64,000 bases of DNA. Source: Saccopteryx bilineata. Its lineage: Eukaryota; Chordata; Mammalia; Chiroptera; Emballonuridae. Shown piece after piece: positions 34,338-47,136 of the stretch. Within the stretch, counting starts at the first letter, position 1. Each line of letters starts with the position of its first letter. The stretch lies in assembly GCF_036850765.1 (NCBI RefSeq), contig NC_089490.1, forward strand, positions 125,764,522-125,828,521, given 5' to 3'. Position numbers and translations under genes: made by a program. Below the pieces are notes generated by a model. It did not search any database. It saw only the letters and a list, made by a program, of their open reading frames with translations, and was not told where the DNA came from.

Positions 34338-34515
34338 ACCTGGCATGTGGTGGCAGAGTGGATACTGCATCAACCTGGAATCCTGGGCTTGCCCACCGGT
34401 CAAGGCACCTACAACAAGCAAATAATGAACAACTAAAGTGAAACAACTATGTGTTGATATTTCTCGCTTCCCTGAGCCTATAAAATTTATAAATAAAATC
34501 TTTTAAAAAACAATA
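34338..34515 (+). repeat. Bat tRNA-SINE, internally deleted
   Basis: Head gatacctggcatgtggtggcagagtgg, then caaggcacctacaacaagcaaataatgaacaac and a taaataaaatctttt tail. It lacks the middle present at 17,779-18,123. Confidence 0.75.
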
Positions 34516-35045
34516 AAAAGTAGTGACGATGATAGTAAAAGCAGCTATAACTTGCAAATTCTGTTTCAATATACTCATTTTTTAAAGTAGCTAATAAATT
34601 CTGATCAAGGGAAAGTGCTGAACCATTTTCTTTTGCCTTACACACTTCAGTCAACTGCTGGCATCTTTATTTGACTTGTCTTTACAATTCAGGACAGAGG
34701 TCATTTTTATACCACATACCAATCTTCCCTCCCTACTTTGTTCTTCATGGTACTTTCCTTACCTCCTTCAAAGATCAATAATTTTTCACTGGCTACATTT
34801 TAGGTCTTAGAAATGCAAAAGCAACTAATATTTAGACTCTCCTCTCAAACAGTTTATAAACCTATTATGTAAATCAACAGTTATAATGACTGCAAAATAT
34901 ATTGTGTTTGCACATGTAAAAGGCAAGTGACCATGATTTCCCAAAAGAGGTAGCACATGGAAAGAATTTCAAATGACAAGTAGAAATGAACCAAAAAGTA
35001 GCATGCGCAAAGGCATGGAATCAGGGAAAACCACATTCAGGAAGC
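34516..35045. other. No gene or recognisable repeat
   Basis: AT-rich. Nothing supported. Confidence 0.5.
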
Positions 35046-35054
35046 TGTAAGTAG

Positions 35055-35056
35055 TT

Positions 35057-35124
<68 letters not shown>

Positions 35125-35162
35125 TATGTATGTATGTATGTATGTATGTATGTATGTATGTG
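35055..35162. repeat. (TTTC)n-(TATG)n compound microsatellite
   Basis: About 70 bp of TTTC repeats (35,055-35,124), then about 36 bp of TATG repeats, then poly-T. It lies exactly where the A-rich tail of the minus-strand SINE should be, inside that SINE's TSDs. Confidence 0.95.
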
Positions 35163-35567
35163 TGTATTTTTTTTTTTTCTGTATTTTTCTGAAGCCGGAA
35201 ATGGGGAGAGACAGTCAGACAGACTCCCGCACGCGCCCAACCAGGATCCACCCGGCATGCCCACCAGGGGGGCGATGCTCTGCCCACCAGGGGGTGATGC
35301 TCTGCCCCTCTGGGGCGTCGCTCTGTTGCGACCAGAGCCACTCTAGTGCCTGGGGCAGAGGCGGAGGAGCCATCCTCAGCGCCCGGGCCATCTTTGCTCC
35401 AATGGAGCCTCGGCTGTGGGAGGGGAAAAGAGAGACAGACAGGAAGGAGAGGGGGAGGGGTGGAGAAGCAGATGGGCGCTTCTCCTGTGTGCCCTGGCCG
35501 GGAATCGAACCTGGGACTTCTGCACGCCAGGCCGACGCTCTACCACTGAGCCAACCGGCCAGGGCTG
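35057..35567 (-). mobile_element. Rhin-type tRNA-SINE with expanded tail
   Basis: Minus-strand SINE (35,163-35,567) ending in the tRNA head cactgagccaaccggccaggg. TSD tgtaagtagtt at 35,046-35,056 and 35,568-35,578. It contains a partial internal duplication of the ccaccaggggg(c/t)gatgctctgccc unit (35,263-35,307). Well-preserved A and B boxes suggest a young copy. Confidence 0.93.
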
Positions 35568-35578
35568 TGTAAGTAGTT

Positions 35579-36299
35579 CTTAAGATGGACAAAGATATAG
35601 TGAAATAAGGTCAGCAGACTAGACAGAGGTAAGCAGGACTAGATAAGGTCATTAAGCTTCTAGGTCATCTTAGAGTTCAACTTTAAACTGAACTCTTAGC
35701 ATAGCCATTGAAACATTTTAGTTGGGAATAGCATTTCTATAATAAAAAATAGTTCTTTGATAACACAATTGAACATATACTGAAAGTAAAGCAAGACTGC
35801 AGGCAGAAAAGTAAGTAAGGAAAAGCTATTGTAATACAGTACATGAGAAAAGAAATGATATCTGAACTATGGTACTTGACAGAAGAAAAGTTTAGTTCCT
35901 AACTTGTTAGAAGGAGATTACAGCAGTGTTTCGGGGAGAAATGATGTTGCCCTGAATCAAGGCTGGGACAGTGGAGATGGGGCGGATGGATTTAGAAATT
36001 TTATCTCTCAGTTGCTATACAGCATGCCCATTGTTTTGAATTTCTCCTTAGAATAAGTATTTAGAAGTACAACCTGCAGCTTTCTTGTTCCATTAACTGG
36101 ATAAGAATTGTTTGCTATTTTCATCTGTGTTTATTTGAGATTCAAATTTAATACAAGTAAATTTTTAAATATAGTTTTTATTAATTTTTATTTGGAAGTA
36201 CATGCTATAAAAGAATTTAATACTCAGTCAAACCCTGGTGAGTTGGCTTCTCAAATGAATGAAAGCGATTGGTAGAGGAAAGAGCTTGAGGAGTGAGCT
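35579..36299. other. No gene or recognisable repeat
   Basis: Nothing supported. Confidence 0.5.
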
Positions 36300-36800
36300 T
36301 GTTAAAATGCAAATTAAATCATCTCACTCTGACTCAAAATCTTGCATTATCTTTCCACCTTGCTGAGTGAAAGTCAGTCTCAATAATGATCCCCTCTTGA
36401 CTCATTGAATTCCATTTTTCAACTCCTCCTACTCTTCCCCTCACTCATTTGGGGCAGCCAGCCCCACCTCCTTGCTGTGCCCCGAAACCTGTAGGCAGGT
36501 GCCCCTTGTTTCCCAGTTATCCTGCTGCCTTGCTGACTTGTCTCCGTCAAGTCTTTTTCTTACCTTATCACTGCGTTTAACAGTACAGTGCACTCTCGGA
36601 CCTGTTTCTATCTTTCCTTAAGAACCATCACAACCTAATAAACTTTGTATTTTACTTATTTTGTTTAGTGTCCATTTCCTAATTTCCAACAACTAAAAAG
36701 TAAGTTTCACGAGGGCAAGGACTTTTAATATTTTCCTGTATCTCTAGTGCTTAGAACAGTGCCAGGCACATGGTATTATAGAAACCAAATAAATAAACTG
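36300..36800 (+). repeat. L2 retrotransposon 3' fragment
   Basis: Follows L2 order: aaatcatctcactctgact, ttgctgtgccccgaaacc, cttatcactgcg, then the diagnostic end cgagggcaaggact ... gtgcttagaacagtgccaggcacatgg and aataaataa. Confidence 0.75.
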
Positions 36801-37196
36801 CTAGCTCAGCATGACTGTCAATCACAATATTCCAAAGACTTCACCAATTGACCAGCAAAATCATTGCCATGGGAAAATACCTGCTAGTTATTGTTTTTTC
36901 CATCAGGAAACCACTAGCAAAGCCATATATAGTCTGAACTGTTTCCATCAACATAGAATTTTGTAGAAGGCACTATAATTAGGACGTAGTTCATAAGAGT
37001 AATTACTTTATAATCAGTCTCCACCTGACATTAATGACTATAACACTGTGTTAAGTTCTTTAGCATAATACAGAATCTGTGCTTATTCATAATAACGCCT
37101 TCCTATTCTATCTGGTAACAACAAATGCTCATTGTTCATTACCACTGAGAAAACTATTTGCTGAGAGTGGTTTCATTGCCTTCATTTTCCTTTGAC
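36801..37196. other. No gene or recognisable repeat
   Basis: AT-rich. Nothing supported. Confidence 0.5.
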
Positions 37197-37372
37197 ATTA
37201 TTTAAAGATTTTATTTATTTTAGAGAGAGAAAGGGAGGAAGGAGTAAAAAGCATCAACTTGTAGTTGCTTCCTATCTGTGCCTTGGCCAGGCCAGCCCAG
37301 GGTTTCACACTGCAGGCCTCAGCATCCCAGGTGGATGCTCTGTCCACTGTGCCCCCACAGGCATTACCTTCA
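37197..37372 (-). repeat. Bat tRNA-SINE (Ves-like), diverged
   Basis: aaagattttatttattttagagagag followed by a decayed tRNA part (ggatgctctgtccactgtgcccccacaggc). Confidence 0.7.
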
Positions 37373-37755
37373 GTTTTGTAGCTAGACAGCTTAGGGTCTT
37401 TCTTCCTTGAAGGTGACCATATCAGCTGAAAAAATCTTCACAATGAACAGAACTAAATTATTAAATAATGCATCCAAATAAACTTTTTTCAATGGGCTTA
37501 ATTTTTGGAAGGTCCTATTGTTATTTGATTTTATAATATATAATTGCTGGTTATTAAAAAATACATCAATAAAGGCATAAACAGAGTTGAAAAGAACAAG
37601 TTTACCTTCACTCCTCTCCCTGGTTCTACGTTGCTTCCCAGAAGTCACCAATATTAGCAGTCTGGTATGTATTTTTCCATGCCCCTTTCTATGCATTTAC
37701 ATAAATACAAATGGAGTTTTAGTTTGAAAAAATTAAAAAATATATTTAATTTTGT
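37373..37755. other. No gene or recognisable repeat
   Basis: Nothing supported. Confidence 0.5.
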
Positions 37756-37772
37756 AAAACATTTTCTCTTTC

Positions 37773-38146
37773 GGCCCTGGCCGGTTGGCTCAGTGGTACA
37801 GCATTGGCCTGGCGTGCAGGAGTCCCGAGTTTGATTCCTGGCCAGGGCACACAGGAGAAGCACCCATCTGCTTCTCCACCCCTCCCCCTCTCCTTCCTCT
37901 CTGTCTCTCTCTTCCCCTCCCGCAGCCGAGGCTCCACTGGAGCAAAGTTGGCCTGGGTGCTGAGGATGGCTCTATGGCCTCTGCCTCAGGCGCTAGAGTG
38001 GCTCTGATCGCAGCAGAACAGTGCCCCAGATGAGCAGAGCATCGCCCCCTGGTGGGCATGCCGGGTGGATCCCGGTCGGGCTCATATGGGAGTCTGTCTG
38101 ACTGCCTCCCCATTTCCAGCTTCAGAAAAATACAAAAAAAACCCAA
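37773..38146 (+). mobile_element. Rhin-type tRNA-SINE, young
   Basis: Full-length copy from ggccctggccggttggctcag to cagcttcagaaaaatacaaa. A perfect 17-bp TSD aaaacattttctctttc lies at 37,756-37,772 and 38,147-38,163. A-box and B-box-like RNA polymerase III promoter elements are intact. Confidence 0.96.
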
Positions 38147-38163
38147 AAAACATTTTCTCTTTC

Positions 38164-38325
38164 TTTTCTTTAATGTTTATTTTATTGATTTTAGAGAGAG
38201 GAGGGGAGAGAGCAAGAGAAAGATAGGAACATCTGTTCCTGTATGTGCCCTGACTGGGGATTGAATGGCAACCTCTGTGCTGTAGGACGATGCTCTACCA
38301 ACAGAGCTATCCTTCCAGGGCTGTA
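38164..38325 (-). repeat. Bat tRNA-SINE (Ves-like)
   Basis: gtttattttattgattttagagagag, then gacgatgctctaccaacagagctatccttccaggg. It lies directly next to the young Rhin-type copy. Confidence 0.8.
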
Positions 38326-40411
38326 AAGCATTTTCTTACCTAACAGTGTGTTTTGGATATTTTTCTACATCAGTTAGTGCCCTTTTTCACTATCAAAAGT
38401 AGCCTACTTTGGACAATAAATTACATATTCCCTTCATAGAAAGCTACTTGATTAATGAATGCTAGCAGTTTATAAAGCCATAATTTTGTCATCATTACCC
38501 TATAAATCAACACTTATACATCATGTTTCTTGGTTTGTGAACCAAGGCTGCAATGAACATTATATATATTTTGTTTGTTTATTTATGAATGAATCTATAG
38601 GATAAATTCTGTAAATCTAATTGTGAGGTTCAAGGATATATAATTTGTATTTTTTATAAATTCTCATAGCATTTTACTGAAAAGCCGTACCATTTTCTTC
38701 TTCTATGAACAGCACCCATGTCCCCATATACCCTTACCAACCAACAGAAAATATTATATATTTTTTGGCCAAGTCATTGGGCAAAATATCCTATCTCATT
38801 CTTCTTTGAATTTATGTTTCACTGATTACAATTGAGATTAAATTTTTGTTTTTCATATTACTTCATATTTTTTACATTTTCAATGAGATTACTTTTTTCT
38901 CTTATTAATGTATAGATATTCATTAATATTCAAGGTGATATATGTTATAAATATTTTCTCCCAGTATTTTACTTATTTTTCTTAATAGCATGGAAGAGAA
39001 AGTGCCAATTCCACAGCTATACACACTGATATTTTGATTATACAAAAATGGTTAAAATACATATAACTCAACATACACAGGTATAATAAACTATGTACAG
39101 ACAAGGTCTGCCAACTGAGAATGTTGTGAATTATTTTATTTGTATGTATCATTTCTCCAAATTTTGTATTCCTTATATTTTAAAAGTAAACATTTTATTT
39201 AAATTTTAAATAAAATGAATATGTATTGAATGCAAATTATTCTAGCCTCTATCCATTAAAGGTCATCTTTTTAGAGAAAGCAAAATATAATCAGATTATT
39301 TTGTATTTTTCATATTTCGACTATATCTCTTAATTTTATCTTCAACAAATTTCATCAGGATCGAGCTAACCTTCACCTCAAAGTCACAAAAGATTACAAT
39401 GTATGTCATCTTACCATGAAATGGATACTTGCAGTGTTGCTTATATCACCTTTTTCAATAATGCATGAAGAGATGCATATAACAGGCTTCCTCATCTGGA
39501 GAAAACGTTTAATGGGTCCCAGAGGGACAGAGAATGATCAATTTTTTAAAATAAATAAAATTATATATGCATATATATATGCAAACAATCTATTCAATAT
39601 TATGTGAAAAAAAAAGATTTCCCTGAAACACATTTTCAGATGAATACATGCTGTTTGTCACAGATGTTTGTCAAATAATCTTTCTCTTTTGGTTGTATGA
39701 AAAAGCTATTTATTGAGAAAATAAAGCTTTTTATTTTCTCTAAATATACTGCTCATTAATTAACTTAAAATTAAGTATAAAAATAGAAATTAACCACAGC
39801 AGGAATTCTGACATAGACTCATCCTTTAGATGTACTAAGCTTTGCATTTTATCAAAATTCTATTTCAACTAAAATGAGCATTAAAATTGGATTTCAATAT
39901 TTTCATTAGAACATGATGTCTAACAGACCTCACCATTTCCATACCTTCTAACAGTTGACACAGAGGCCCAATCTGGGCTGTTCAAGCAATATCATAGGAC
40001 AGCAACTGGAAATAATTGATCTCTCAATACTAAAATTGTGATAAATTAGCTAAACTAAAAATTTTATGCCTAATTTATCATTGTATATGTACAGACATAT
40101 TCTTAAACAAGACTTTCAAATTATTAGGTAAATATTTTTATGCTAATTCCATACCTCTGTCTGGGTTGCATAAAGATAAGCTGCACTAATTTATGACACT
40201 CTTCTTACTCTAAGACTCTCTATGGGGGTTCACTAATGACAGTCTAGGTGTGAGGAATAAAACTTGATTTTCCTGAGACTTGAATTATGTAATGTTATCG
40301 CTCCCTCTGCTCAGATTCAAGTTGTAATTATATATTAGATGAGATTGGAAAGTTGGCTCCTTCTTCTGAGTATTTCAAAGCATTGTCAATTATGGCAGGA
40401 GCTTTTTAAAA
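38326..40411. other. 2.1 kb without a recognisable gene or repeat
   Basis: Strongly AT-rich. The only open frames are short and without domains. Confidence 0.5.
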
Positions 40412-40605
40412 TATTTTTTAATTTATTGATTTTAGAGAGAGAAAGAGAGAGAGAGAAAGAGAGAAAGAAATACTGATTTGTTGTTCCATTTATTTATGCA
40501 TTCATTGGTTGACTCCTATATATGCTCTGACAGAGGATCAAACCTGCAATCTTGGTGCATTGGGACAATGCTCTAACCAACTGAGCTATCTGTCCAAGGC
40601 ATAGC
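40412..40605 (-). repeat. Bat tRNA-SINE (Ves-like)
   Basis: ttttttaatttattgattttagagag with a (GA)n-rich middle, ending caatgctctaaccaactgagctatctgtccaaggc. Confidence 0.8.
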
Positions 40606-41074
40606 AAGAGTTATAATGGTAATCATGGTTCATTTGTAAAAGATTTGATTGCAAAAATTTAAAAAGCAGAAACAAATTTTTTTTAATTTCTTAGAGTAAT
40701 AAAACGTTAGTCACATTCAACCTTAGCCAAACCACAATTTGAACTAAGCTTGTTTTCATATTGAGGTTGATTTGATCACTATTTATAGAATACAATTCTT
40801 AGCAAAGAAATCATTCACATGTTTTAAAACTAGATATTGATCTAAAGGTTTTCAATAGTCTGCAATTAAGGTGAAAATTTGGCATGCTTGAATGGTTTTC
40901 TTCATCACCAATTATTAATAGCTGTATATTGAAATTGAAATCAGGAGATTGAATAGTTTATCTTGTATACCATCTGCTGATACTAAGAAAATGTTTTAAT
41001 CCTCTCTTTCATTTGAGACAATGAATAAGCCTGTTAATCATTTAAGTAAAGAAGTTCATTGTTGCTGCCCACAG
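40606..41074. other. No gene or recognisable repeat
   Basis: AT-rich. Confidence 0.5.
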
Positions 41075-41245
41075 CAAATTCATGCAAGAGATTTGGATCT
41101 AGAGAAAATTGTGACCTAAGCAAATTGCCTCCACTTTCCAAGTCTTATAAAAATGGGGACAATAATACCTCATAAGTCATTATGAAAATAAAATATTAAG
41201 TTCAGCAGAGAGCTTGCCACTTTTTAAGCATTCAAACTGTTACAT
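41075..41245 (+). repeat. MIR SINE (diverged)
   Basis: MIR-like order: ttgtgacctaagcaaattgcc, tataaaaatggggacaataataccts, then attatgaaaataaaatatt (s = ambiguous position of weak match). Confidence 0.55.
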
Positions 41246-41720
41246 TTTTTCTTTGTTGGATTAATTTACAATAAATTATGGTGATCCTTCATATCTTTCA
41301 AAACCATGATAGAAATCAATATCCATTTATAAAATTTGGAAAAATTATGAAGTCTAATTGGCTAGAGTATCTTTTCAAAGAAGTACTTTTACACATTGCT
41401 AGTAAAAGTACTTGTATGTTCCTTCTGAAAAGCAATTTGACAAAACATGTGAAGTATCTTAAATAGAGGTCAGTATTTCCTTTCCTAATAAGTTATTCTA
41501 AGGTTTTAGTCACAAAGATGTTCATTATAGAATTATATATAATGACAAAAGTTAGAATGAACTTACATACTTATTAGTTAAGCATAATGAAGTACAACTA
41601 AAGCTTTACACATTACATATAAAATAAACATAAGAAGACTTTGAAAGGTAGAAAGAAGGCAGACCTGCTCAGGACCTGAGGAAGGACATAGCATTGAATC
41701 CCCTGGTTTTATTTTGTTTT

Positions 41721-41746
41721 TGTTGTTGTTGTTGTTGTTGTTGTTG
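41721..41746. repeat. (GTT)n microsatellite
   Basis: About nine GTT units. Confidence 0.9.
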
Positions 41747-41860
41747 AACAAGTAGTAACCAATAAGTGTCAATGGGCATAGACAGAAAACAGAAAAAGAA
41801 AGCCCCAAGAAGAGCCCATTCTCTTAACCAAAGGACTAGAAAAAGAATAGCCCAGCAATA

Positions 41861-42226
41861 GGCCTTGGCCGGTTGGCTCAGTGGTAGAGTGTCGGCCTGG
41901 CGTGCAGAAGTCCTGGGTTCGATTCCCGGCCAGGGCACACAGGAGAAGCGCCCATCTGCTTCTCCACCCCTCCCCCTCTCCTTCCTCTCTGTCTCTCTCT
42001 TCCCCTCCCACAGCGAGGCTCTATTGGAGCAAAGATGGCCCGGGCACTGGGGATGGCTCCTTGGCCTCTGCCCCAGGCACTAGAGTGGCTCTGGTCGCAA
42101 CAGAGCAACGCCCTGGAGGGGCAGAGCATCGCCCCCTGGTGGGTGTGCCGGGTGGATTCCGGTGGGGCGCATGCGGGAGTCTGTCTGACTGTCTCTCCCC
42201 GTTTCCAGCTTCAGGGAAAAAAAAAA
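41861..42226 (+). mobile_element. Rhin-type tRNA-SINE, young
   Basis: Head ggccttggccggttggctcag, B-box gggttcgattccc, full body and a pure A tail. The 19-bp TSD (aaaaagaatagcccagcaa) is at 41,840-41,858 and 42,227-42,245. It is inserted in the leader of the old L1. Confidence 0.96.
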
Positions 42227-43750
42227 AAAAAGAATAGCCCAGCAAGGCAGAATAACCAAATATATCCCAACCAACTTGGCCTAGAGAGAAGTGTTCCTCA
42301 TTATTGCTCCCCAATTAGTCTCCACCAATGCTGCTATAGGGGAGGGGTGCCTTGTTACCTCTAAGTGAGGATGGCAGTTCACATGGCCTCCACAGACACC
42401 AAACCAGTGATGGTGGAAAAATATGAGTTTCTGCTTTCAATGCTCTCAGCAAAGGCTGAGTGAGAATTTAGATCTTGCTAGGCTGTAACAAGGCACACCA
42501 TCTCCCTTAGTGGAGCCAGAATTTTAATCCTTGCTTGATAGTGACAAGCCTCCTCTCTCGCGGTGTCAGTAGAGATCACAGGCGAGCTTGGACTTCAGTG
42601 CCCCTGGCAGTAATAAAGAACTCTCTCACCTCCCCATTGGGGTGGTGTCTGTGAACTGAACTCCCTTATATTAACAAGGCATCCCTCCTTAACAAGTATT
42701 GGATGAGATCAAGTGGAGAACAGTAATGACGCACCCCTCTCCCTCAGGCTAAGATGATGTCACTAGTAAAGAATATGACTCCTAGGGCCACCATCAGTTA
42801 CAGGACTCTCTCCCCACCCAACCCCCAGGTGTCAACAGAAGCCAAGCAAGGACTCTAGACTTCCACAGCCACCTGACAGTAAGGACATGACTTCCCACAC
42901 ACTTCCACTCTGGAACAGTGTCAGATAAAGTTTTCTAAACCAGAAGACTTAAGTAAGATCCAGAGTCTCACAAAATAATAATCTAAATGTCTAGGATACA
43001 GTCAAAAGTATCTAGTCATACCAAGAAGCAGAAAATTCTCAACTCGAACAAGAAAAAAAAAATCAGCAGATGCCAACACTGAGATTACACAAATGCTGAG
43101 ATTATCTGACAAAGATTTTATAGCAACCATCATAAAAGTACTTCAATAATTACAAATGTTATTAAAACAAATGAAAACAAGAAATATTCAACAAAGAAAT
43201 AAATTATATAAATTAGAACCAAATAGAAATCTTAGAACTGAAAAATACAATAACAAGAAAAAGGGAGAGAGAGAAACTTAATAAACTCAACAGAAGAATA
43301 AAGAGGACAGAGAAAATAAACTAACTTTTAAGTTAGAACAACAGAAATAACCCAATCTGAACAATAGAGAAAAATAGACTTAAAAAAATAAACACAGCCT
43401 CTGGTTGTTGAGGGAGGATAATAAAAGATCTAATATTTATGCCATTAGAGTACTAGAAAGCGAGGAGAAAAAGGCAGTACTATAAAAGCATTTTTAGATA
43501 ATGGCTGAAAAATTCCCAAATTTGGCAAAATACATACATCTTCAAGAAACTGAGCAACTCCAAATAAAAACTCAAAGAATTCCACAAAATACTTCATAGT
43601 CAAATTTATGAAAACTAAAGGTGAATAAAAAGTCATAAGAGTAGCAAGAGACAATGATACCTTACCTATATAGGGGGAGGAACTATTCAAATGACAGGAA
43701 ATTTCTCATCAAAAACTGTGCGGGCTCATAGAAAGAGGCACTACATTTTC

Positions 43751-45597
43751 TTTATATATATATATTCATGTATGGAGACCTGCTTGTGGTTCTATTTGTT
43801 GTTGTTGTTTTTGGGTTTTTTTTACTTAATTTTAATTTATTGTGTTTACATAGATTCTAGTGTTGCCCTGAATGCATCCCCCCTTCCACATATTCCCCTC
43901 TACATCTCCCTTGCCCCAATCCTATAGCGTCCTCCCCCCTTCCCTTCAGGTTTACCCAATCCTATCATCCCCTTTCCCTCTGTCCTCTTTTCCTCTGGTC
44001 CCTTTGATCTCTCCTCTGTCTCAATTCCATTCCTCAGTTCACATTGTTCATTGGATTCCTCAAATGAGTGAGGTCATATGATGTTTTTCTTTCTCTGCCT
44101 GGCTTATTTCACTTAACATAATAGTTTCCATGTCCATCCATGTTGTCGCAAAAGGTAATATTTCCTTCTTTTTCATGGCCCCATAGTATTCCATTCTATA
44201 TATGTACCACTGCTTTTAATCTACTTGTCCACTGACGGACACTTGGGCTGTTTCCAGATCTTTGCTATTGTGAACAATGCTGCCATAAACATGGAAGTGC
44301 ATTTCTCATTTTTTTTTTTTGTATTTTTCTGAAGCTGGAAACGGGGAGAGACAGTCAGACAGACTCCCGCATGCGCCTGACTGGGATCCACCCGGCACGC
44401 CCACCGGGGCGACGCTCTGCCCACCAGGGGGCGATGCTCTGCCCATCTGGGGCTTTGCTTTGCTGCTATCAGAGCCATTCTAGCGCCTGAGGCAGAGGCC
44501 AAGGAGCCATCCCCAGCGCCCGGGCCATCTTTGCTCCAAAGGAGCCTTGGCTGCGGGAGGGAAAGACAGAGACAGAGAAAAAGGAGGGGGGGGGTAGAGA
44601 AGCAGATGGGCACTTCTCCTGTGTGCCCTGGCCAGGAACCAAACCCGGGACTTCTGCACGCCAGGCCAACGCTCTACCACTGAGCCAACCGGCCAGGGCA
44701 TTTCTCCTTTTCAAACAGTGCTATGGTGTTCTTGAGGTATATTCCTAAAAGTAGGATAGCTGGGTCAAAAGGTAGTTTGATTTTTAAGTTTTTGAGGAAT
44801 CTCCATACTGTTTCCCACAGTGGCTGCACCAGTTTGCATTCCCACCAGCAGTGCAGGAGGGTTCCTTTTTCTCCACATCCTCGCCAGCACTTATTTTGTG
44901 TTGTTTTGTTAATGAGCGCCATTCTGACTGGTGTGAGGTAATATCTCACTGTGGTTTTAATTTGCATTTCTCTAATAATTAGTGATGTTGAGCATTTTTT
45001 CATCTGTCTATTGGCCATCTGTATGTCCTCTTTGGAGAAGTGTCTATTCATGTCTTTTGCCCATTTTTTGATTGGATTGTTTGTTTTCCTGGTGTTGAGT
45101 TTTACAAGTTCTTTATAAATTTTGGTTATTAACCTCTTATCAGACATATTGTCAAATATGTTCTCCCATTGTGTAGTTTGTCTTTTTATTCTGTTCATAT
45201 TGTCTTTTTCTGTACAAAAGCTTTTTAGTTTGATATAGTCCCATTTGTTTAGCATGTCTTTTATTTCACTTGCCCGTGGAGATAAAACAGCCAATATATT
45301 GCTGCAAGAGATTTTGGAGAGCTTACTGCCTATGTGTCCTTCTAAGACGTTTATGGTTTCACGGCTTACATTTAAGTCTTTTATCCATTTTGACTTTATT
45401 TTTGTAAATGGTATAATTTGGTGATCTAGTTTTATTTTTTTGCAGGTAGATATCCAATTTTCCCAACACCATTTGTTAAAGAGGCTGTCTTTACTCCATC
45501 GTATGTTCTTACCTCTTTTGTCAAATATCAGTTGTCCATAAAGGTGTGGGTTTATTTCTGGGTTCTCTGTTCTGTTCCATTGATCTATAGTTGCATG
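43751..45597 (-). mobile_element. 5'-truncated L1 in the old L1, carrying a SINE
   Basis: Minus-strand L1 3' portion: 3' UTR (from about 43,830), then the ORF2 C-terminus (complement of the Cys-rich [18 protein letters not shown] at 44,850-44,900) up to a truncation near 45,590. Flanking acattttc at 43,743-43,750 and 45,598-45,605 is a likely TSD that restores the old L1 ORF1 when joined. Between the TSD and the L1 3' UTR lie about 45 extra bases that are not L1. Confidence 0.85.
44309..44699 (-). mobile_element. Rhin-type tRNA-SINE
   Basis: Minus-strand full-length copy from the poly-T to accactgagccaaccggccaggg. The L1 sequence gcatttctc is repeated on both sides (about 44,299-44,308 and 44,698-44,706). 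Confidence 0.93.
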
Positions 45598-45605
45598 ACA
45601 TTTTC

Positions 45606-45929
45606 AAGTGCTAAAAGTGAAGAACCATCAACCTGGAATTCTCTACCCAGCAAAAAATTCTTCAGTAAAACAGAGAAAATGAAGACATTCTAAGAGTAAT
45701 TAAAAAAAAAAAAGAATGACTAAGGAAAGTCCCTGAAATAATAAATAATAAAGAAATCTTGGAATATCTGGAGGGAAGAAAGAACAATAAAGGGGTAAAA
45801 ATATGAACACATACAATAGACTATTTTTCTTGCTTTTTCTCAATTGTGTTTAACTGTTGAAGCAAAAATGGTAACACTATTTAATTTGTAAAAATATTTA
45901 TAGGCATATATAGTGTAAATATATATAAA
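45606..45929 (+). pseudogene. Old L1 ORF1 C-terminal remnant and inter-ORF region
   Basis: Translates in pieces to the end of an old ORF1 (NHQPGILYPAKNSSVKQRK-like). It continues the frame broken at 43,750. Stops are abundant. Confidence 0.65.
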
Positions 45930-47136
45930 TTTTAAATGTATGTATGTAAAAGAATAGTTAGAACTCACTTTATGAAGCTAGTATTATCTCAATACCACAG
46001 CTAGACCAAGTGATTACAGGGAAAAAAAACTGGAAAACAGTATCTCTTACGAATATACACACAAAAACCTTTAACAAAATGCTAGCTAGCCAAATTTAGT
46101 GACATATAAATATATTAACAGAATAAAAGGACAAAGACCATATTATCATCTTAATAGATGAATAAAAATCATTTGACAAACTCTGACACCCTTTCATGAT
46201 TGAAAGTTGAATAAACCAGGACTTCAAGGGTACTTTTCCAAACTAATCTAGGAAAAACCACGACTAACATATTAATGGTGAAAGACAATGCTTTCTGCCT
46301 AATATTGGAAACAAGATAAGAATGTTCACTCTCATTTCTTTATTCAATAATATTGTACTGGAAATTCTAGCCAGAGCACATAGTCAAGAAAAATAATTAA
46401 AGTAATTCAGACTGAGGAGGAAGTAAAACTATCTACAGATCTGTAAATTTAATGCAATTCCCATTAAAAACCTAGCAGAAATTAACAACTGATACTAAAG
46501 TTCATATGGAAATTCAAGGGACCCAGAATTGTCATAATAATTTTGAAAAAAAGAAAAAAATGGAGAAATGACATTAATCAAGAATGTGGTACTGGTAAAG
46601 GTAGACATATATATCAATGAAATAAAATTGGGAATCCAGAGATAAGTATATAGGCAATTGCTTTTTGACAAAGCAGTGAAGACTACTCAATGGGAAGAGA
46701 AAAGTCTTTTCAACAGATGGTGGCTGAACCACCAGATACCACACACAAAAGAAGGAAACTGGAACTTTACCTTACCCGTACATAGAAATTAACCCAAACT
46801 GGACTAGAGACCTGAATGTAAAAGTTAAAATTATAAAAATCTTAAAAGAAAACAGGGGTAAATATTTGTGACCTTTGGTTAAGCAAAGCGTTTTAAGACA
46901 TGGCACCTACAGCACAAGTGACAAAGGGAAAAAAATTAATTCATCGATTTAAAAACATTTGTGCTATGAATGATACCATTAAGAAAATGAAAGCACAATG
47001 CTTAGAATTAGAAGAAATATTAGCCATTATGTATCTAATAAAGGACTTATGTCTTGTACCCATTATAAATAAATAAATATATATATATATATCAATGACT
47101 CAATAATAAAAAGATAACCAATTTAAGAATAGGCTA

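Noticed and set aside
35055..35162. Tandem array as a CRISPR-like structure
   Set aside because: Units are 4 bp with no spacers, in a eukaryotic SINE tail. It is a microsatellite.
35126..35572. 148-codon frame beginning with a Met-Tyr-Val-Cys repeat
   Set aside because: It is a translation of the TATG microsatellite and the SINE. Similar frames occur in every copy of this SINE.
37773..37850. tRNA-like head as a functional tRNA gene
   Set aside because: A- and B-box motifs are present, but the segment is followed by the SINE body and A tail, and it recurs many times.
41865..42364. Overlapping frames of 72-118 codons on both strands
   Set aside because: They are SINE translations. The same peptides recur at 32, 35, 37.8 and 44.5 kb.
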